A model generated the notes under the pieces. It saw nothing but the letters and a program-made list of their open reading frames with translations. It was not told where the DNA came from and did no database searches. Below are positions 35,193 through 45,025 of a stretch of 64,000 nucleotides of DNA, in pieces. Numbering within the stretch: the first letter of the stretch is position 1; each line of letters opens with the position of its first letter. Source of the stretch: CATQHD01 sp965243165 (GTDB lineage Bacteria; Actinomycetota; Acidimicrobiia; Spongiisociales; Spongiisociaceae); assembly GCA_965243165.1 (NCBI GenBank), contig OZ251535.1, positions 310,001 to 374,000 of the forward strand. Direction: 5' to 3'. The position numbers and the translations under genes are program-made.

Positions 35193-38100
35193 CAGGTTTG
35201 GGCGGCGGGGGTTGGTTGGGTGTCGGCGGGGGCGAGGTTGACGGCCCTGACGAAGAAGGAAGCCATCTGCGCTCGGGTTACCGGCTGGTTGGGGCAGTAG
35301 TTCAGCGGCTCGGCGGAGCATCCTCTGGTTACGCCGGTTTGGTACATCCCTTCGAGGGCGGCGAGGGTTTCGGGGGAGAGGCCTTCGGCGTCGCCGAAGC
35401 GGCTGGTTTCGGTGGGGACGGCGTCGAGGTGGGGGAAGGCGCCGATCATCATGATGGCCATGTCGGCGCGGGTGACTACTCCGCCGGGGTCGAAGACTCC
35501 GTTGGGGGCGGTGAAGGCTCCGACGGAGACGACCCATTCCGCGAAGGGGCGGAACCATTCGTCGGCGCCGACGTCGGTGAGCTCGATCCCTTCGGGGGCT
35601 TGGATGGTCCACCGCTGGGAGACGGCCCGGTGGAGGAAGGCGGACATCTGCCGGCGGGTGATCTGGGCGTCGGGGCAGTATTTGGTGTTGTCTTGGGCGT
35701 CGCAGCCGAGGGTGATCTGCCAGTTGGCGATGCGTTCGATGTTGTCTTGGTGGACGTTGCCGTCGTCGTCGCAGAAGCGGCCGACGCAGGTCGGCGCGGG
35801 CGGCGGGGCGGGCGGCTGGGCGCCTCCTCCGGCCGGGGGCGGGGCGCCGCCTCCTCCCCCTCCTCCGCCTCCGGATGGAGGAGGCGCACCACCTCCGCCT
35901 CCGCCGCCTCCGCCGGTGGGGGGTGGGGGAGGGGCGGGCGGGGCTACGTTGGTGATGTTGAGGTAGGCGGTATCTGCGGCGTTGCCGAGAGCGGCGGCGG
36001 TTCCGGTTACGGCGATGCGTTCGGTTCGTTCGTCGGCGGTGTCGGCGAGGATCACGACCCGGAAAGACCCCCGGGTAGATGATTGTCCGGCGGGGATGGT
36101 GATGGTGAAGCTGGACGGGCTGAGGCCTTGGTAGTCCCGTCCGCTGGAGGCGGTGGTCCCGGCGCCGCCGACGCGGACGGCGACTTCGGTGGGCTGGGAG
36201 CGGGGGTTCCCGACCAGGCGGGCGGTAACAGTCACCGTCAGGGGGGAGGTTCCCCGGTCTTCCCGCACGGTGGAGGGGCTGACGGCGAGGTCGATCCCGG
36301 TCGGGGGGTCGTCGTTGTCGGTGATGGTCAACACCGCCGGATTGATGACGAACCGGTCCGACGCGCCGGTTACGGTCAGGGTTTCGTCTCCTTCGGATAT
36401 GCGGTCGTCGTTGAGGGTGAGGGTGAACGATTCTGTTGCGCTGTTGATCCCGGCTGCGATGCCGATATCGAACGGATCGGCGGAGAAGGCAGTGGCCTGG
36501 TAGTCGCCGGCGGCGGTGGTTCCCCCGCCCACGCTGACCCGCACCGGAATGTAGCCGGAACGGGTAGCCGAGCCGGGGTAGGCGGCCCGCACCGTTACCG
36601 CAGTCGGGGCGGTTCCTTCCGCGAGTGAAGCCAAGGGCTGGGGAGGCGTCGCGGAGTCCAACAAGGTGAGCGTGATAGGGAATTCGTCGTCGAGGATGCG
36701 GAATTGAACTGGCGAGACGGCGAACCCGGATACCGTTCCGGCGGAGATGGCTACGGATTCGGGGCCTTCGGCGGCGTCGTCGTCTTGGGCGGAACCGATG
36801 ACGAAGTTGAAGGAAGCAGACCCAGAAGACCGGTAAGCGGGAATGACCACGTTCACGCCGGTTACCGCCTGGTAGTCGGTTCCGGAGGTGGCTGTCCCGG
36901 TCGCGCCGACTGTGATGGGCACGGTCAACGCCCGGGACAGCACCGCATTGCCCTGGTAGGCTGCTTTCACCTGCACCTGGGTGGTGCCTCCGTCTTCACG
37001 GACGCCGGTCAGGGGGGCGCCGTCGGGGGTTTCCAGCGTCAGGTCGATGCTGGTCGGAGGAGTGTCGTTGTCGGTGATTTCGAGGCTGGCGCCGATAACA
37101 GGAATATTGAGGGTTCCCGCGTCTCCGCCGGTGATCAGGATGGTCTCGTTTGCTTCGTCGGCGTTGTCGTCGTTCACCGTGATCGTGAAATCCGCCGTCG
37201 CCGTCGTTTCGGTTTGGGCTATGACGATGCCCAGCGCGTGTCCGGCGGGCGTTCCCGACGGCCTGGGCAAACCCGACACCCGGAAGTCCTCCCCCTCGTC
37301 CCAGGAGCTGCCGGCGCCGGCAACGGCGGTTCCGCCTGTGATGTTGAGGCCGACCACCACTCGGTTCGATATTATCGGCGGTTTGGTTGCCCGCACCCGC
37401 ACCACCGTCGACCCGGACGCCTCACCCAGCGACGACAGCGGCGTGTTGTCCGCCTGGTTCAAGAACACCACCCGGATGCCTTGGTCCACGATGCGCATAG
37501 TGGCCGAAGCCGAATTCGTAGAGTCCCCCGACACCGTGCCTGTTACCTCCAACGTCTCCGGCGTCGATTCCGAGTTGCTGTCCTCCCGGGCGGTCAAACT
37601 GAACGTCCCCGAGGCGCTGACCTGCCCGGCGGGGATGCTCACGTTGAACGTTGTCGAGTCGGTGCAGGCGTCCTCCGAAGTGGTCGGGCACGACGTAGCC
37701 AGGGTGGCTCCGTTGGCGCCGCCGGAGGCGACGGCCATGTTCACCGTCGTCGCCGACGTCAGCTCAGACCCCGACGCGTTCTCGAACCCGGCCGTGACCG
37801 TTATCGTATGCGCCGCCGCCTGCTCCACCACCGTCGCCGGCGACGCCGACACCTCCAAACTCAGGTCAGACGCCGAAACCGTCAAAGTATCGTGAGCAAC
37901 TGTTCCGCCGGGAACCGTCCCCGTGATCCGAAAAGTCTCCGCCGCCTCCGCAACCGCGTCGTCGGCGACTGTCAGGCCCGTCAGATCCGTCCAGTCGCTG
38001 GCCGTCGCGGACCCGGGCTGGATGACAACCGGCGCCGGCGGAGCGGGGGCGGTGAAATCCACCCCTCCGGCCTGCGCCGACGACGGCGAATCCACCCCCG

Positions 38101-40378
38101 CCGACACCGACACCACCAAATCCTCGGACAAGTCGTTCGTTACCCCCGGCCCCAGCGCCGCCCGAACCCGCACATCTACTGTTTCGTCTTCTGCCAGGGT
38201 CTTCTGGTCGCCGTTGGTTCCGCGGTCGGTGTCCGCCGTCAACGAAACATCCAAATCGTCGTCGGTGATCTCCAACACCGCCCCCTCGACCGAGAACCCC
38301 TCCGCCTTGCCCTTCACCAAAACGGACTCCGCCCCCTCCGCGATCATGTCCCCGGTGATCCCCAACCCCGACAACGCCGCCGGCGAACTGGCAGCCGACC
38401 CCGCCGGGATCCTCAACACCACCGCCGTTCCCGGCGCGGTGAAATCCGCCGCTTCTGTGTTTTCACCCGCCGCGAACGACAACGTCACATCCACTGCCGC
38501 CGCCCCAGGAGATCCATCCGCGTAACCCGCGGTTACTGTTACACCCCCCGCGTCGGCGGCTCCCTCCGCCGCCGAACCCGCACTCAACGTCAAAGCAATA
38601 GATTCCGCTTCGTCGGCGATCGACACCTCGGCCGGAGACACATCCACCGGCCCGCCCACCGCCGCCGATCCCGAAAACACCAGCGTCTCTGCCCCTTCCG
38701 CAGCAGTATCCGCCGCCGCTGTCAACCGAACGGTGCTGCTTCCCGACACGGCGCCCGCCGGGATGCTCACCGTGAAGGCATTGTTCGACACCCCCGCCCC
38801 CGACAAACTGAAATCAGAACCCGCCACCCCCCCGGAAGCCGCCCCCGCCGCCGTCACCGACACCTCCGTCGCCGATGTCAACACCGAAGACGACCCCGCG
38901 AACGCCGCGGTAACCACCACATCCACCGCCTGCCCTTCCGCCACCAACGCTGTATCCACCGACAACCCGATGTCGGTGTCGTTATCCATGATCGTTACCT
39001 GGCCCCCCGTCACCGGCCCCATCGCCACAGAAGGCGAACCCGCCACCGTGAACGTTTCCGGCCCTTCCACCACGTCGTCGTCTGTAACCGTCAAACCAGA
39101 CAACGAAGCCGTACCCGACGGCGTCAAACTCGTAGCCGGGAAAGTGATCGTGTTCGGCGTCGACGGCGAATAAGTCAAGTCACCGGTTCCTGCCTGCCCG
39201 GCCGCCGGAGACGCCGCCCCCGCCGCTGACAACGTAATCACCGTCGCCGACGCAATAACAGAACCGGTAGTGTCGTCGGGGAAAGCCGCCGAAACCGTCG
39301 CACCCGACCCGGCTGCTCCCTCCCTCAAAGTCGACTGATTGCCGTCCGTTCCGGTGTCCGTATCCACAGTCAACGTAATGTCGTCATCGCCGTCGTCTTT
39401 GACAACCATAGTCTTGGACAATGCCGTAAACCCGGATGGAGGGCTGGCGAGATACATCTCGAAAAATCTGTCCCCGTCCGCAACTGTGTTGTTACGAATG
39501 AAACTAGTATTGATGGCAATCTGTCCAAATGCTCCGCCCCGATTCTGAGCATCGACTTGGGAACTCACAATAGACCTCGCAGGAATTCTAACGTACCTGG
39601 CTAAATGATTTTGTTGCATAGTGTATTGAAAATGGGTGTTCAACACGGCAGTTCCATTTCTCGCTAGAATCCGCATCTTTATCTCACTGCTGTAGGTAGA
39701 AGAGGTAGAAGCAACAAAATTATCCCTGGTTGTTCCGCTGCCTAAATCACCAAAGACCTGATCTCTATAAGACCTTGATGCTCCACGCCCTTCTTGCAAC
39801 GACGGAGTATACATTCTCAGAAGAATAGTACGATCCGCGTCGTTGATAGTAAAATCAACAGGATTGACCGTATACCCCGAAGTCGACGTCGTACCCGAAA
39901 TCCGGATAGTCTCATTATTCTCCGTAATTCTATCAGGAGTAGTATTGATCAAAAGACTACCCTGTCCGCTCGTACTACCCGCCGTGATAGTTACATTCAT
40001 TGAAGTAGTATTTAGGCCAGATGCAGTCCGGATACCATAATCCCCGCCGCAGTTGTTGAACGCCTGATTCAAGGGGTTCAAGATCGATGCCAGCGACACA
40101 CAGCTGCTCCCCAGGGCAGCGGTGCTCCCCGACCCTCCCACAGTTACTGTCACCGTCAGATTTGAAGCCGGAGCCGAAGCAACCGAAGCCTGAACAAATC
40201 CGCTAAACAGAACATTATCTTCACCTATGCTGGTAGCTGCCACATATGCGCTTGAAGTAGAATCCCATTCAATCACGCTCAACGTAATCGGAGTTGGAGT
40301 CTGCCCCTCCACCGGATCCGAAACCGACAAGAGCGCCGACGACAACACCAGCGCCCCCAACGCCAACACCCTCCGCAT
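35192..40378 (-). CDS. Giant Calx-beta repeat surface protein with SLH anchor, paralogue 2
   Basis: 1728 aa from ATG 40378, chosen because GGAGG at 40385-40389 sits 6 bases upstream; a TTG at 40420 gives 14 more residues without an SD. Signal peptide RRVLALGALVLSSALLS, then about 11 Calx-beta-like units ending in acidic ITDND/IMDND strands, a Gly/Pro linker, and a C-terminal SLH block almost identical to that of the other giant protein (TRRQMSAFLHRAV, TRADMAIMMIGAF, TRAQMASFFVRAV). The second unit (NFVASTSSTYSSEIKMRI) is AT-rich and unlike ordinary Calx-beta sequence. Likely an exported, wall-bound adhesin; transcription is predicted to depend on the G14 promoter tract upstream. Confidence 0.88.
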   Translation of the reverse strand: MRRVLALGALVLSSALLSVSDPVEGQTPTPITLSVIEWDSTSSAYVAATSIGEDNVLFSGFVQASVASAPASNLTVTVTVGGSGSTAALGSSCVSLASILNPLNQAFNNCGGDYGIRTASGLNTTSMNVTITAGSTSGQGSLLINTTPDRITENNETIRISGTTSTSGYTVNPVDFTINDADRTILLRMYTPSLQEGRGASRSYRDQVFGDLGSGTTRDNFVASTSSTYSSEIKMRILARNGTAVLNTHFQYTMQQNHLARYVRIPARSIVSSQVDAQNRGGAFGQIAINTSFIRNNTVADGDRFFEMYLASPPSGFTALSKTMVVKDDGDDDITLTVDTDTGTDGNQSTLREGAAGSGATVSAAFPDDTTGSVIASATVITLSAAGAASPAAGQAGTGDLTYSPSTPNTITFPATSLTPSGTASLSGLTVTDDDVVEGPETFTVAGSPSVAMGPVTGGQVTIMDNDTDIGLSVDTALVAEGQAVDVVVTAAFAGSSSVLTSATEVSVTAAGAASGGVAGSDFSLSGAGVSNNAFTVSIPAGAVSGSSTVRLTAAADTAAEGAETLVFSGSAAVGGPVDVSPAEVSIADEAESIALTLSAGSAAEGAADAGGVTVTAGYADGSPGAAAVDVTLSFAAGENTEAADFTAPGTAVVLRIPAGSAASSPAALSGLGITGDMIAEGAESVLVKGKAEGFSVEGAVLEITDDDLDVSLTADTDRGTNGDQKTLAEDETVDVRVRAALGPGVTNDLSEDLVVSVSAGVDSPSSAQAGGVDFTAPAPPAPVVIQPGSATASDWTDLTGLTVADDAVAEAAETFRITGTVPGGTVAHDTLTVSASDLSLEVSASPATVVEQAAAHTITVTAGFENASGSELTSATTVNMAVASGGANGATLATSCPTTSEDACTDSTTFNVSIPAGQVSASGTFSLTAREDSNSESTPETLEVTGTVSGDSTNSASATMRIVDQGIRVVFLNQADNTPLSSLGEASGSTVVRVRATKPPIISNRVVVGLNITGGTAVAGAGSSWDEGEDFRVSGLPRPSGTPAGHALGIVIAQTETTATADFTITVNDDNADEANETILITGGDAGTLNIPVIGASLEITDNDTPPTSIDLTLETPDGAPLTGVREDGGTTQVQVKAAYQGNAVLSRALTVPITVGATGTATSGTDYQAVTGVNVVIPAYRSSGSASFNFVIGSAQDDDAAEGPESVAISAGTVSGFAVSPVQFRILDDEFPITLTLLDSATPPQPLASLAEGTAPTAVTVRAAYPGSATRSGYIPVRVSVGGGTTAAGDYQATAFSADPFDIGIAAGINSATESFTLTLNDDRISEGDETLTVTGASDRFVINPAVLTITDNDDPPTGIDLAVSPSTVREDRGTSPLTVTVTARLVGNPRSQPTEVAVRVGGAGTTASSGRDYQGLSPSSFTITIPAGQSSTRGSFRVVILADTADERTERIAVTGTAAALGNAADTAYLNITNVAPPAPPPPPTGGGGGGGGGAPPPSGGGGGGGGGAPPPAGGGAQPPAPPPAPTCVGRFCDDDGNVHQDNIERIANWQITLGCDAQDNTKYCPDAQITRRQMSAFLHRAVSQRWTIQAPEGIELTDVGADEWFRPFAEWVVSVGAFTAPNGVFDPGGVVTRADMAIMMIGAFPHLDAVPTETSRFGDAEGLSPETLAALEGMYQTGVTRGCSAEPLNYCPNQPVTRAQMASFFVRAVNLAPADTQPTPAAQT
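35815..35935. repeat. In-gene tandem repeat encoding Gly/Pro linker, paralogue 2
   Basis: Units encoding APPPSGGGG-type sequence, as in 22611-22745 but with two full units and a shorter third. Confidence 0.65.
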
Positions 40379-40455
40379 CACCCGCCTCCAATCCGAGCCC
40401 GAACACGCCGCACTCGCCAAACTCCGGGCCTATTCCGCCAAGGCCTTACACTTTG

Positions 40456-40484
40456 ACTTTACCCCCCCCCCCCCCATATGTCAA
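40456..40484 (-). promoter_or_regulatory. Promoter with G14 tract in the -35/-10 spacer
   Basis: Minus strand: TTGACA (40484-40479), TAT, fourteen G (40475-40462), TAAAGT (40461-40456). The spacer is exactly 17 bp, the sigma-70 optimum; each G gained or lost shifts it. It lies 78 bases upstream of ATG 40378. Confidence 0.7.
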
Positions 40485-40599
40485 GTCAAACATCGGAATG
40501 AGGCCCTTCGGAAATGATGGGGAAACAGAGGGGCAGGAGCCGGAGCGGGGCAGGCGGGCGGGAATCCTCGGCGCCCGGCGGAGTGTGATCCTGCCTGTA

Positions 40600-40695
40600 T
40601 GTGCGGGGATGCCGTCCGGTTCAGAGCCGGGATGTATAGGCTGATGAGGCGGCGCGGGCGGCGGTCTGCCCCGCGTGGGGTATGGATAATCAGGA
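40600..40695 (-). repeat. Dispersed repeat R5, copy 2
   Basis: Minus strand carries CTCATCAGCCTATACATCCC next to CCCCACGCGGGGC, matching 16695-16775 and 58105-58180. The gap 40379-40745 holds this and the G14 promoter. Confidence 0.5.
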
Positions 40696-40745
40696 TCGAT
40701 GGCGCGGAGGACGGGTGCTCCGTACGTTGAAGGGCGGTTCTAGGC

Positions 40746-42194
40746 ATGCGGGTTGCGGTGGCGTCCGTGGTCCAGGAGACCAACACCTTTGCGGCGGCGA
40801 AGTGCCGGCTGGAGGATTTCGATTGGGCCGAAGGGGAGGCGGCGGGGGAGGTGCGGGGCGTCAATTCGGAGACGGCGGGGGTCTTGGAGGTGTTGGAGGA
40901 GGCCGGGGTCGAGGCCGTTCCGCTGCTGCGGGCCTGGGCCATGCCGTCGGGGCCTTTGACCGCCGAGGCCTTCGGCGCCGTCCGAGAGGCGTTGGCGGCC
41001 GGGATGGCGCGGGCCGGACGGTGCGACGGCATGGTGCTGTCCCTCCATGGGGCGATGGCGGCCGACGGCTTTCCCGACGCCGACGGGCAGCTCATCTCCG
41101 AGGTGCGGCGGGCGCTGGGGCCGGAGACCCCGCTGGTCATATCGCTCGACCTGCACGCCAACCTGACCCGCCGCATGGTCGAGCTGGTGGACGGGCTGAG
41201 CGCATTCCACACCGACCCGCACGTGGACATGGCGGAGGCGGGGAGGCGGGCCGCCCGCATGCTGCTGGAGATATTGGACGGGGCGGTGCTGAGCATCGGG
41301 TTGGCCAAGCGGCCCATGCTGGTTCCCGCCGAGACCATGAACACCGAGACCGGCCCGCTGGCCGCCGTCCGCGCCGAGGCCTTGGCCGAAGCCCCGCCCG
41401 ATCTGGTCGACCTCTGCCTCTTCCCGGTGCAGCCGTGGCTGGACGTACCGGAGCTGGGGTTGGGGGCGGCGGCGGTGGTGCGGGGAGGGCGGCGGGGCGC
41501 CCAGGCTTTTGCGGAACGCACCGCCGACCGCATCTGGGCGCGGCGGGGCGAGTTCGTGATGCGCAATTTCCTGCCCCCCGACCAGGCGGTGTCCGCCGCC
41601 GCCGCCTCTCGGGTGCGCCCCTTCCTGCTGGCCCAGTCGGCGGACGCCCCCACCGCCGGCGCCGCCGGGGACAGCCCGGCCATGATCGAGCCGCTGCTGC
41701 GGGCGGCGCCGCTGGTTTCATACCTGACGGTGGTGGATCCGGCCGCGGCCGACCGCTGCGGCCGAGCCGGGGAGGGGGCCGAGGTAACCCTCCGAGTAGG
41801 GGCCGGGATAGACGGCCGCTGGCACCCCCCGGTCGAGGTCACCGGACGGGTGCTCCGCACCGGGGCCGGCTCTTACCGGCTGGAGGGGGTGGGGTTCCAC
41901 GGGATGGAGGTGTCGATGGGCCGGTTTGCCGTTCTGGCCGTTGCCAACCTGCGGCTGTTGGTCAGCGAGCGCCCGGCGTGGAGCAGCGACCCCGCCGCTT
42001 TCCGTTTCGCAGGCCTGCCGCCGGAGGAGGCCGACATCATCGCGGTCAAGTCGTGCAGCGACTTTCGGCCCAACTTTCCCGATTCCTCCCCGCACGCCGT
42101 AACCGTCGACACCCCGGGCGCCGCTTCCCCCCGCCTCGAGCGCCTGACCTTCCGCAACGCCCCCCGCCCCCTCTGGCCCCTCGACCGCTTCTGA
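40746..42194 (+). CDS. M81-family metallopeptidase (MlrC-like)
   Basis: 482 aa, the family length. Hallmarks are VQETNTFAAAKC near the N terminus, the segment GMVLSLHGAMAADG, the metal-binding SLDLHANLTRRMV and FHTDPHVDMAEAGRR, and a C-terminal KSCSDFRPNF. MlrC completes hydrolysis of linear microcystin peptides in Sphingomonas, but most members are uncharacterised hydrolases linked to catabolic clusters. It lies ahead of the acyl-CoA synthetase gene on the same strand, separated by repeat S copy E. Confidence 0.87.
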   Translation: MRVAVASVVQETNTFAAAKCRLEDFDWAEGEAAGEVRGVNSETAGVLEVLEEAGVEAVPLLRAWAMPSGPLTAEAFGAVREALAAGMARAGRCDGMVLSLHGAMAADGFPDADGQLISEVRRALGPETPLVISLDLHANLTRRMVELVDGLSAFHTDPHVDMAEAGRRAARMLLEILDGAVLSIGLAKRPMLVPAETMNTETGPLAAVRAEALAEAPPDLVDLCLFPVQPWLDVPELGLGAAAVVRGGRRGAQAFAERTADRIWARRGEFVMRNFLPPDQAVSAAAASRVRPFLLAQSADAPTAGAAGDSPAMIEPLLRAAPLVSYLTVVDPAAADRCGRAGEGAEVTLRVGAGIDGRWHPPVEVTGRVLRTGAGSYRLEGVGFHGMEVSMGRFAVLAVANLRLLVSERPAWSSDPAAFRFAGLPPEEADIIAVKSCSDFRPNFPDSSPHAVTVDTPGAASPRLERLTFRNAPRPLWPLDRF

Positions 42195-42254
42195 CCGCCC
42201 CGCGCCGAAGCCTGTGAACTTCTACCTGCGGCCTCTTGAAACCGAAACCAAGCC

Positions 42255-42650
42255 CGGGCGGCGCATTCGTTTTTCGCGTTCTCCGCCCCCCCCGGGATTC
42301 CAGGACGCGCCGGTATTCGGCGGTCGAGCAGCACCTCCCGTTTTTCGCGTTCTCCGCCCCCCGCCCCGGCTTCGCCGGGCCCCGCCCCCGCCGCCGCCGA
42401 ACCATCGTCTTCGGACGCCGAGGGCGCGCTGCGGCCCTCTGCGCCCGATCCGCCTCGGCACAGCCAGGTCCGGCCGCCCCGCCCTTGGAGCCTCGGCTCT
42501 GGGCGGAGAGCGGCCTCTGTATGACCGCAGCATCCGGATCGGCTGCGGTTTCTGTACCGCCCCAAGGTATCAGGGGGGTGAGACAAACATCGGAGCACCA
42601 CGATTTCAGCAGGCGGACGGAAGGCGGGCTCCGCCGGCCTGGTTGTTCAT
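42255..42650 (-). repeat. Structured intergenic repeat S, copy E, with internal duplication
   Basis: Minus-strand copy with hairpins ACCGCAGC/GCTGCGGT, GAGCC/GGCTC, CTGTGCC/GGCGCAG (G-U), CCGAA/TTCGG and CCCGGC/GCCGGG. The terminal GTTTTTCGCGTTCTCCGCCC segment occurs twice (about 42270 and 42344), so this end is duplicated. It fills the 477-base gap; no gene seen. Confidence 0.7.
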
Positions 42651-42671
42651 TCATCTCTATAGGCTGGGGCG

Positions 42672-44234
42672 ATGCCCGCCCTTCCCGACCTGCTCACGGA
42701 CGCCGCCGCCCGCTTTCCTGAACGGACCGCGGTTCGGATAATCGGCCGGGCGCCGGTCTCCTACCGGGAGCTGGCCGGGCGGATCGAGGCGCTGGCGGGC
42801 GGGCTGTGGGAACGGGGGGTGAGGCCGGGCGGCCGGATCGCGGTGCGGGCGGCCAACGGCCTGGTCCACTTCGACGCCTATCTGGCGGCGGCCCGCCTGG
42901 GGGCGGCGGCCGTTCCGATCGGGGCGGACTGGGCGGCGGAAGAGGCCGGGTATGTGCTGGAGAACGCCCGGCCCGCCCTGGGCTTCGCCGACTCGGAAGG
43001 GGCGGAGGCGCTGGCCGCGTCCGGTTTGGAGGTGCTGGTGTGGGGCAGTTCCGAATACAGCGCCGCCCTGGCCGCCGAAGGCGGGGCGCCCCCCCGCCCG
43101 GATCCGGAGGCCGCAGCCCTGATCATCTACACCAGCGGGACCACCGGCCGCCCCAAGGGGGTGCGCCTCAGCCACCGGGCGGTCATCTGCAACGCCGCTT
43201 CGGCCGCCCTCTCCCAGGAGTTCTCCCCCCATGAGGTCTATCTCACCTCCACCCCCTTGTATCACACATCGGCCGGACTGCGGGTGTTCACCATGCTTGG
43301 GGGCGGCCACACCCACGTGGTGATGCCCCGCTTCGACGCCGCCGCCTGGCTGGAGGCGGTGGAGGAGCACCGGGTGACCAGCACCATCGCGGTGCCCGCC
43401 CAGATCGGCCGCATCCTGGACGACCCCGGCTTCAGCCCGGAGCGGCTGGCCTCGATGAGGCTGCTCCTCTACGGGGCGGCGCCCAGCACCCGCCGCCAGC
43501 TGCTGCGGATGCTGAAGGAGCTGCCCTGCGGGCTCTACCACGGTTACGGACTGACCGAGGCCGCCGGGCTGGTCACCGCGCTGGGGGCCGCCGACCACCG
43601 GGCGCTGGAGGGGCCGGACGACCCCCGGCTGGGTTCGGTGGGGCGGCCCCTTCCGGGGGTGGAGGCGTCGGTGCGCCGCCCGGACGGCGCCGAAGCCGAG
43701 CCGGGGGAGACGGGGGAGATCACCGTCCGCAGCGGCAAGGTGATGAGCGGCTACTGGGAGAACGAGGCCGCAACCGCCGCCGCTTTCCGGGGCGGCCGGC
43801 TGCTGACCGGAGACCTGGCGACGGCGGACGAGGAGGGTTTTCTGACCATCGTCGGACGGATGCAGGAGGTGATCATCTCCGGGGGGGTGAACATCTACCC
43901 GGCCCAGGTCGAGCGGGTGATCAACGCCCATCCGCAGGTGGCGGAGGCCGCCGTGTTCGGGTTGGCGGACGAGCGGTGGGGGGAGGCCCCGGCCGCGGCG
44001 GTACGCCTGCATCCCGGCCGCCCCGGCCCGCCCCCGGCGGCCGAAGACATCCGCGCCTTGGTGGCCGGCCGCCTGGACCGCCGCGCCCGGCCCCGCCGGG
44101 TGGTGTTCGTGGAAGATTTTCCCCGCACCGCCGCCGGAAAGATCCGCAGACGCGAGCTGGCTTCCCTGATCGACCGGCCGCAGGCCGAATCGGGTTTCCG
44201 GCCCGGCGGAAACCCCCCGCCCCCTCCCTCGTGA
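42672..44234 (+). CDS. Class I acyl-CoA synthetase (AMP-binding enzyme)
   Basis: 520 aa. P-loop-like AMP motif YTSGTTGRPKG at residues 153-163, the YGLTEAAG motif, the TGDLATADEEGFLTI hinge and the C-terminal catalytic lysine in RTAAGKIRRREL. Activates a carboxylic acid to an acyl-AMP and then acyl-CoA; the chain or ring it takes cannot be read from sequence. It probably feeds the CoA-transferase and enoyl-CoA hydratase pathway encoded 4-7 kb further on. Confidence 0.88.
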   Translation: MPALPDLLTDAAARFPERTAVRIIGRAPVSYRELAGRIEALAGGLWERGVRPGGRIAVRAANGLVHFDAYLAAARLGAAAVPIGADWAAEEAGYVLENARPALGFADSEGAEALAASGLEVLVWGSSEYSAALAAEGGAPPRPDPEAAALIIYTSGTTGRPKGVRLSHRAVICNAASAALSQEFSPHEVYLTSTPLYHTSAGLRVFTMLGGGHTHVVMPRFDAAAWLEAVEEHRVTSTIAVPAQIGRILDDPGFSPERLASMRLLLYGAAPSTRRQLLRMLKELPCGLYHGYGLTEAAGLVTALGAADHRALEGPDDPRLGSVGRPLPGVEASVRRPDGAEAEPGETGEITVRSGKVMSGYWENEAATAAAFRGGRLLTGDLATADEEGFLTIVGRMQEVIISGGVNIYPAQVERVINAHPQVAEAAVFGLADERWGEAPAAAVRLHPGRPGPPPAAEDIRALVAGRLDRRARPRRVVFVEDFPRTAAGKIRRRELASLIDRPQAESGFRPGGNPPPPPS

Positions 44235-44238
44235 GCGG

Positions 44239-44580
<342 letters not shown>

Positions 44581-44614
44581 GGCAACCTCGTGACTTCCGT
44601 CCGGCCTCGGCCGG

Positions 44615-45025
44615 CTATTCCCGCCAGCCGGGATGCCGCTCGTACACCCGCTCCAGCATTCCGTTCTCCAGATACTCCGGCGCGGCCGCCGACGACAGCG
44701 GGTTGGCCTCCTGGCCGGGGTAGCCGATCAGCTTCCGCACTTCGGGGCTCAGATAGTAGGCCCCCACCACCGCGGTGGACAGCGCCGTGAAGTCGTCCGG
44801 GCGCTCCGCGGCCAGCCGGCGGACGAACCGGCCCGGATCCCGGCCCGCCGCCTCGTCCAGGACGGCCGCCAGCGGCGCCTGCAGCGAGGGAACCGCCTCC
44901 AAGCACCGGTCCATGAGCTCTCCCGCCGCCCCCGCCGCCGTTGCCGACGGCTTGCCCGCCCCTTCGGCGATCAGCGCGTCGGCCAGGCCGGCCAACACCC
45001 GCCGCCGGCCCTCGGACAGGCTCAC
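44615..45025 (-). CDS. Small subunit-like partner of GMC oxidoreductase (gluconate 2-dehydrogenase subunit 3-like)
   Basis: 136 aa from GTG 45025, overlapping the GMC gene stop (GTGA). Helical, with VLAGLADALIAEGAGKPSA and the conserved GAYYLSPEVRKLIGYPGQEA near the C terminus that is typical of the subunit-3 family. These small proteins form complexes with membrane-linked GMC dehydrogenases. No signal peptide is visible here, unlike many homologues. Family assignment rests on the YL-x-PEVR-x-x-IGYPG pattern and on gene order. Confidence 0.7.
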   Translation of the reverse strand: MSLSEGRRRVLAGLADALIAEGAGKPSATAAGAAGELMDRCLEAVPSLQAPLAAVLDEAAGRDPGRFVRRLAAERPDDFTALSTAVVGAYYLSPEVRKLIGYPGQEANPLSSAAAPEYLENGMLERVYERHPGWRE

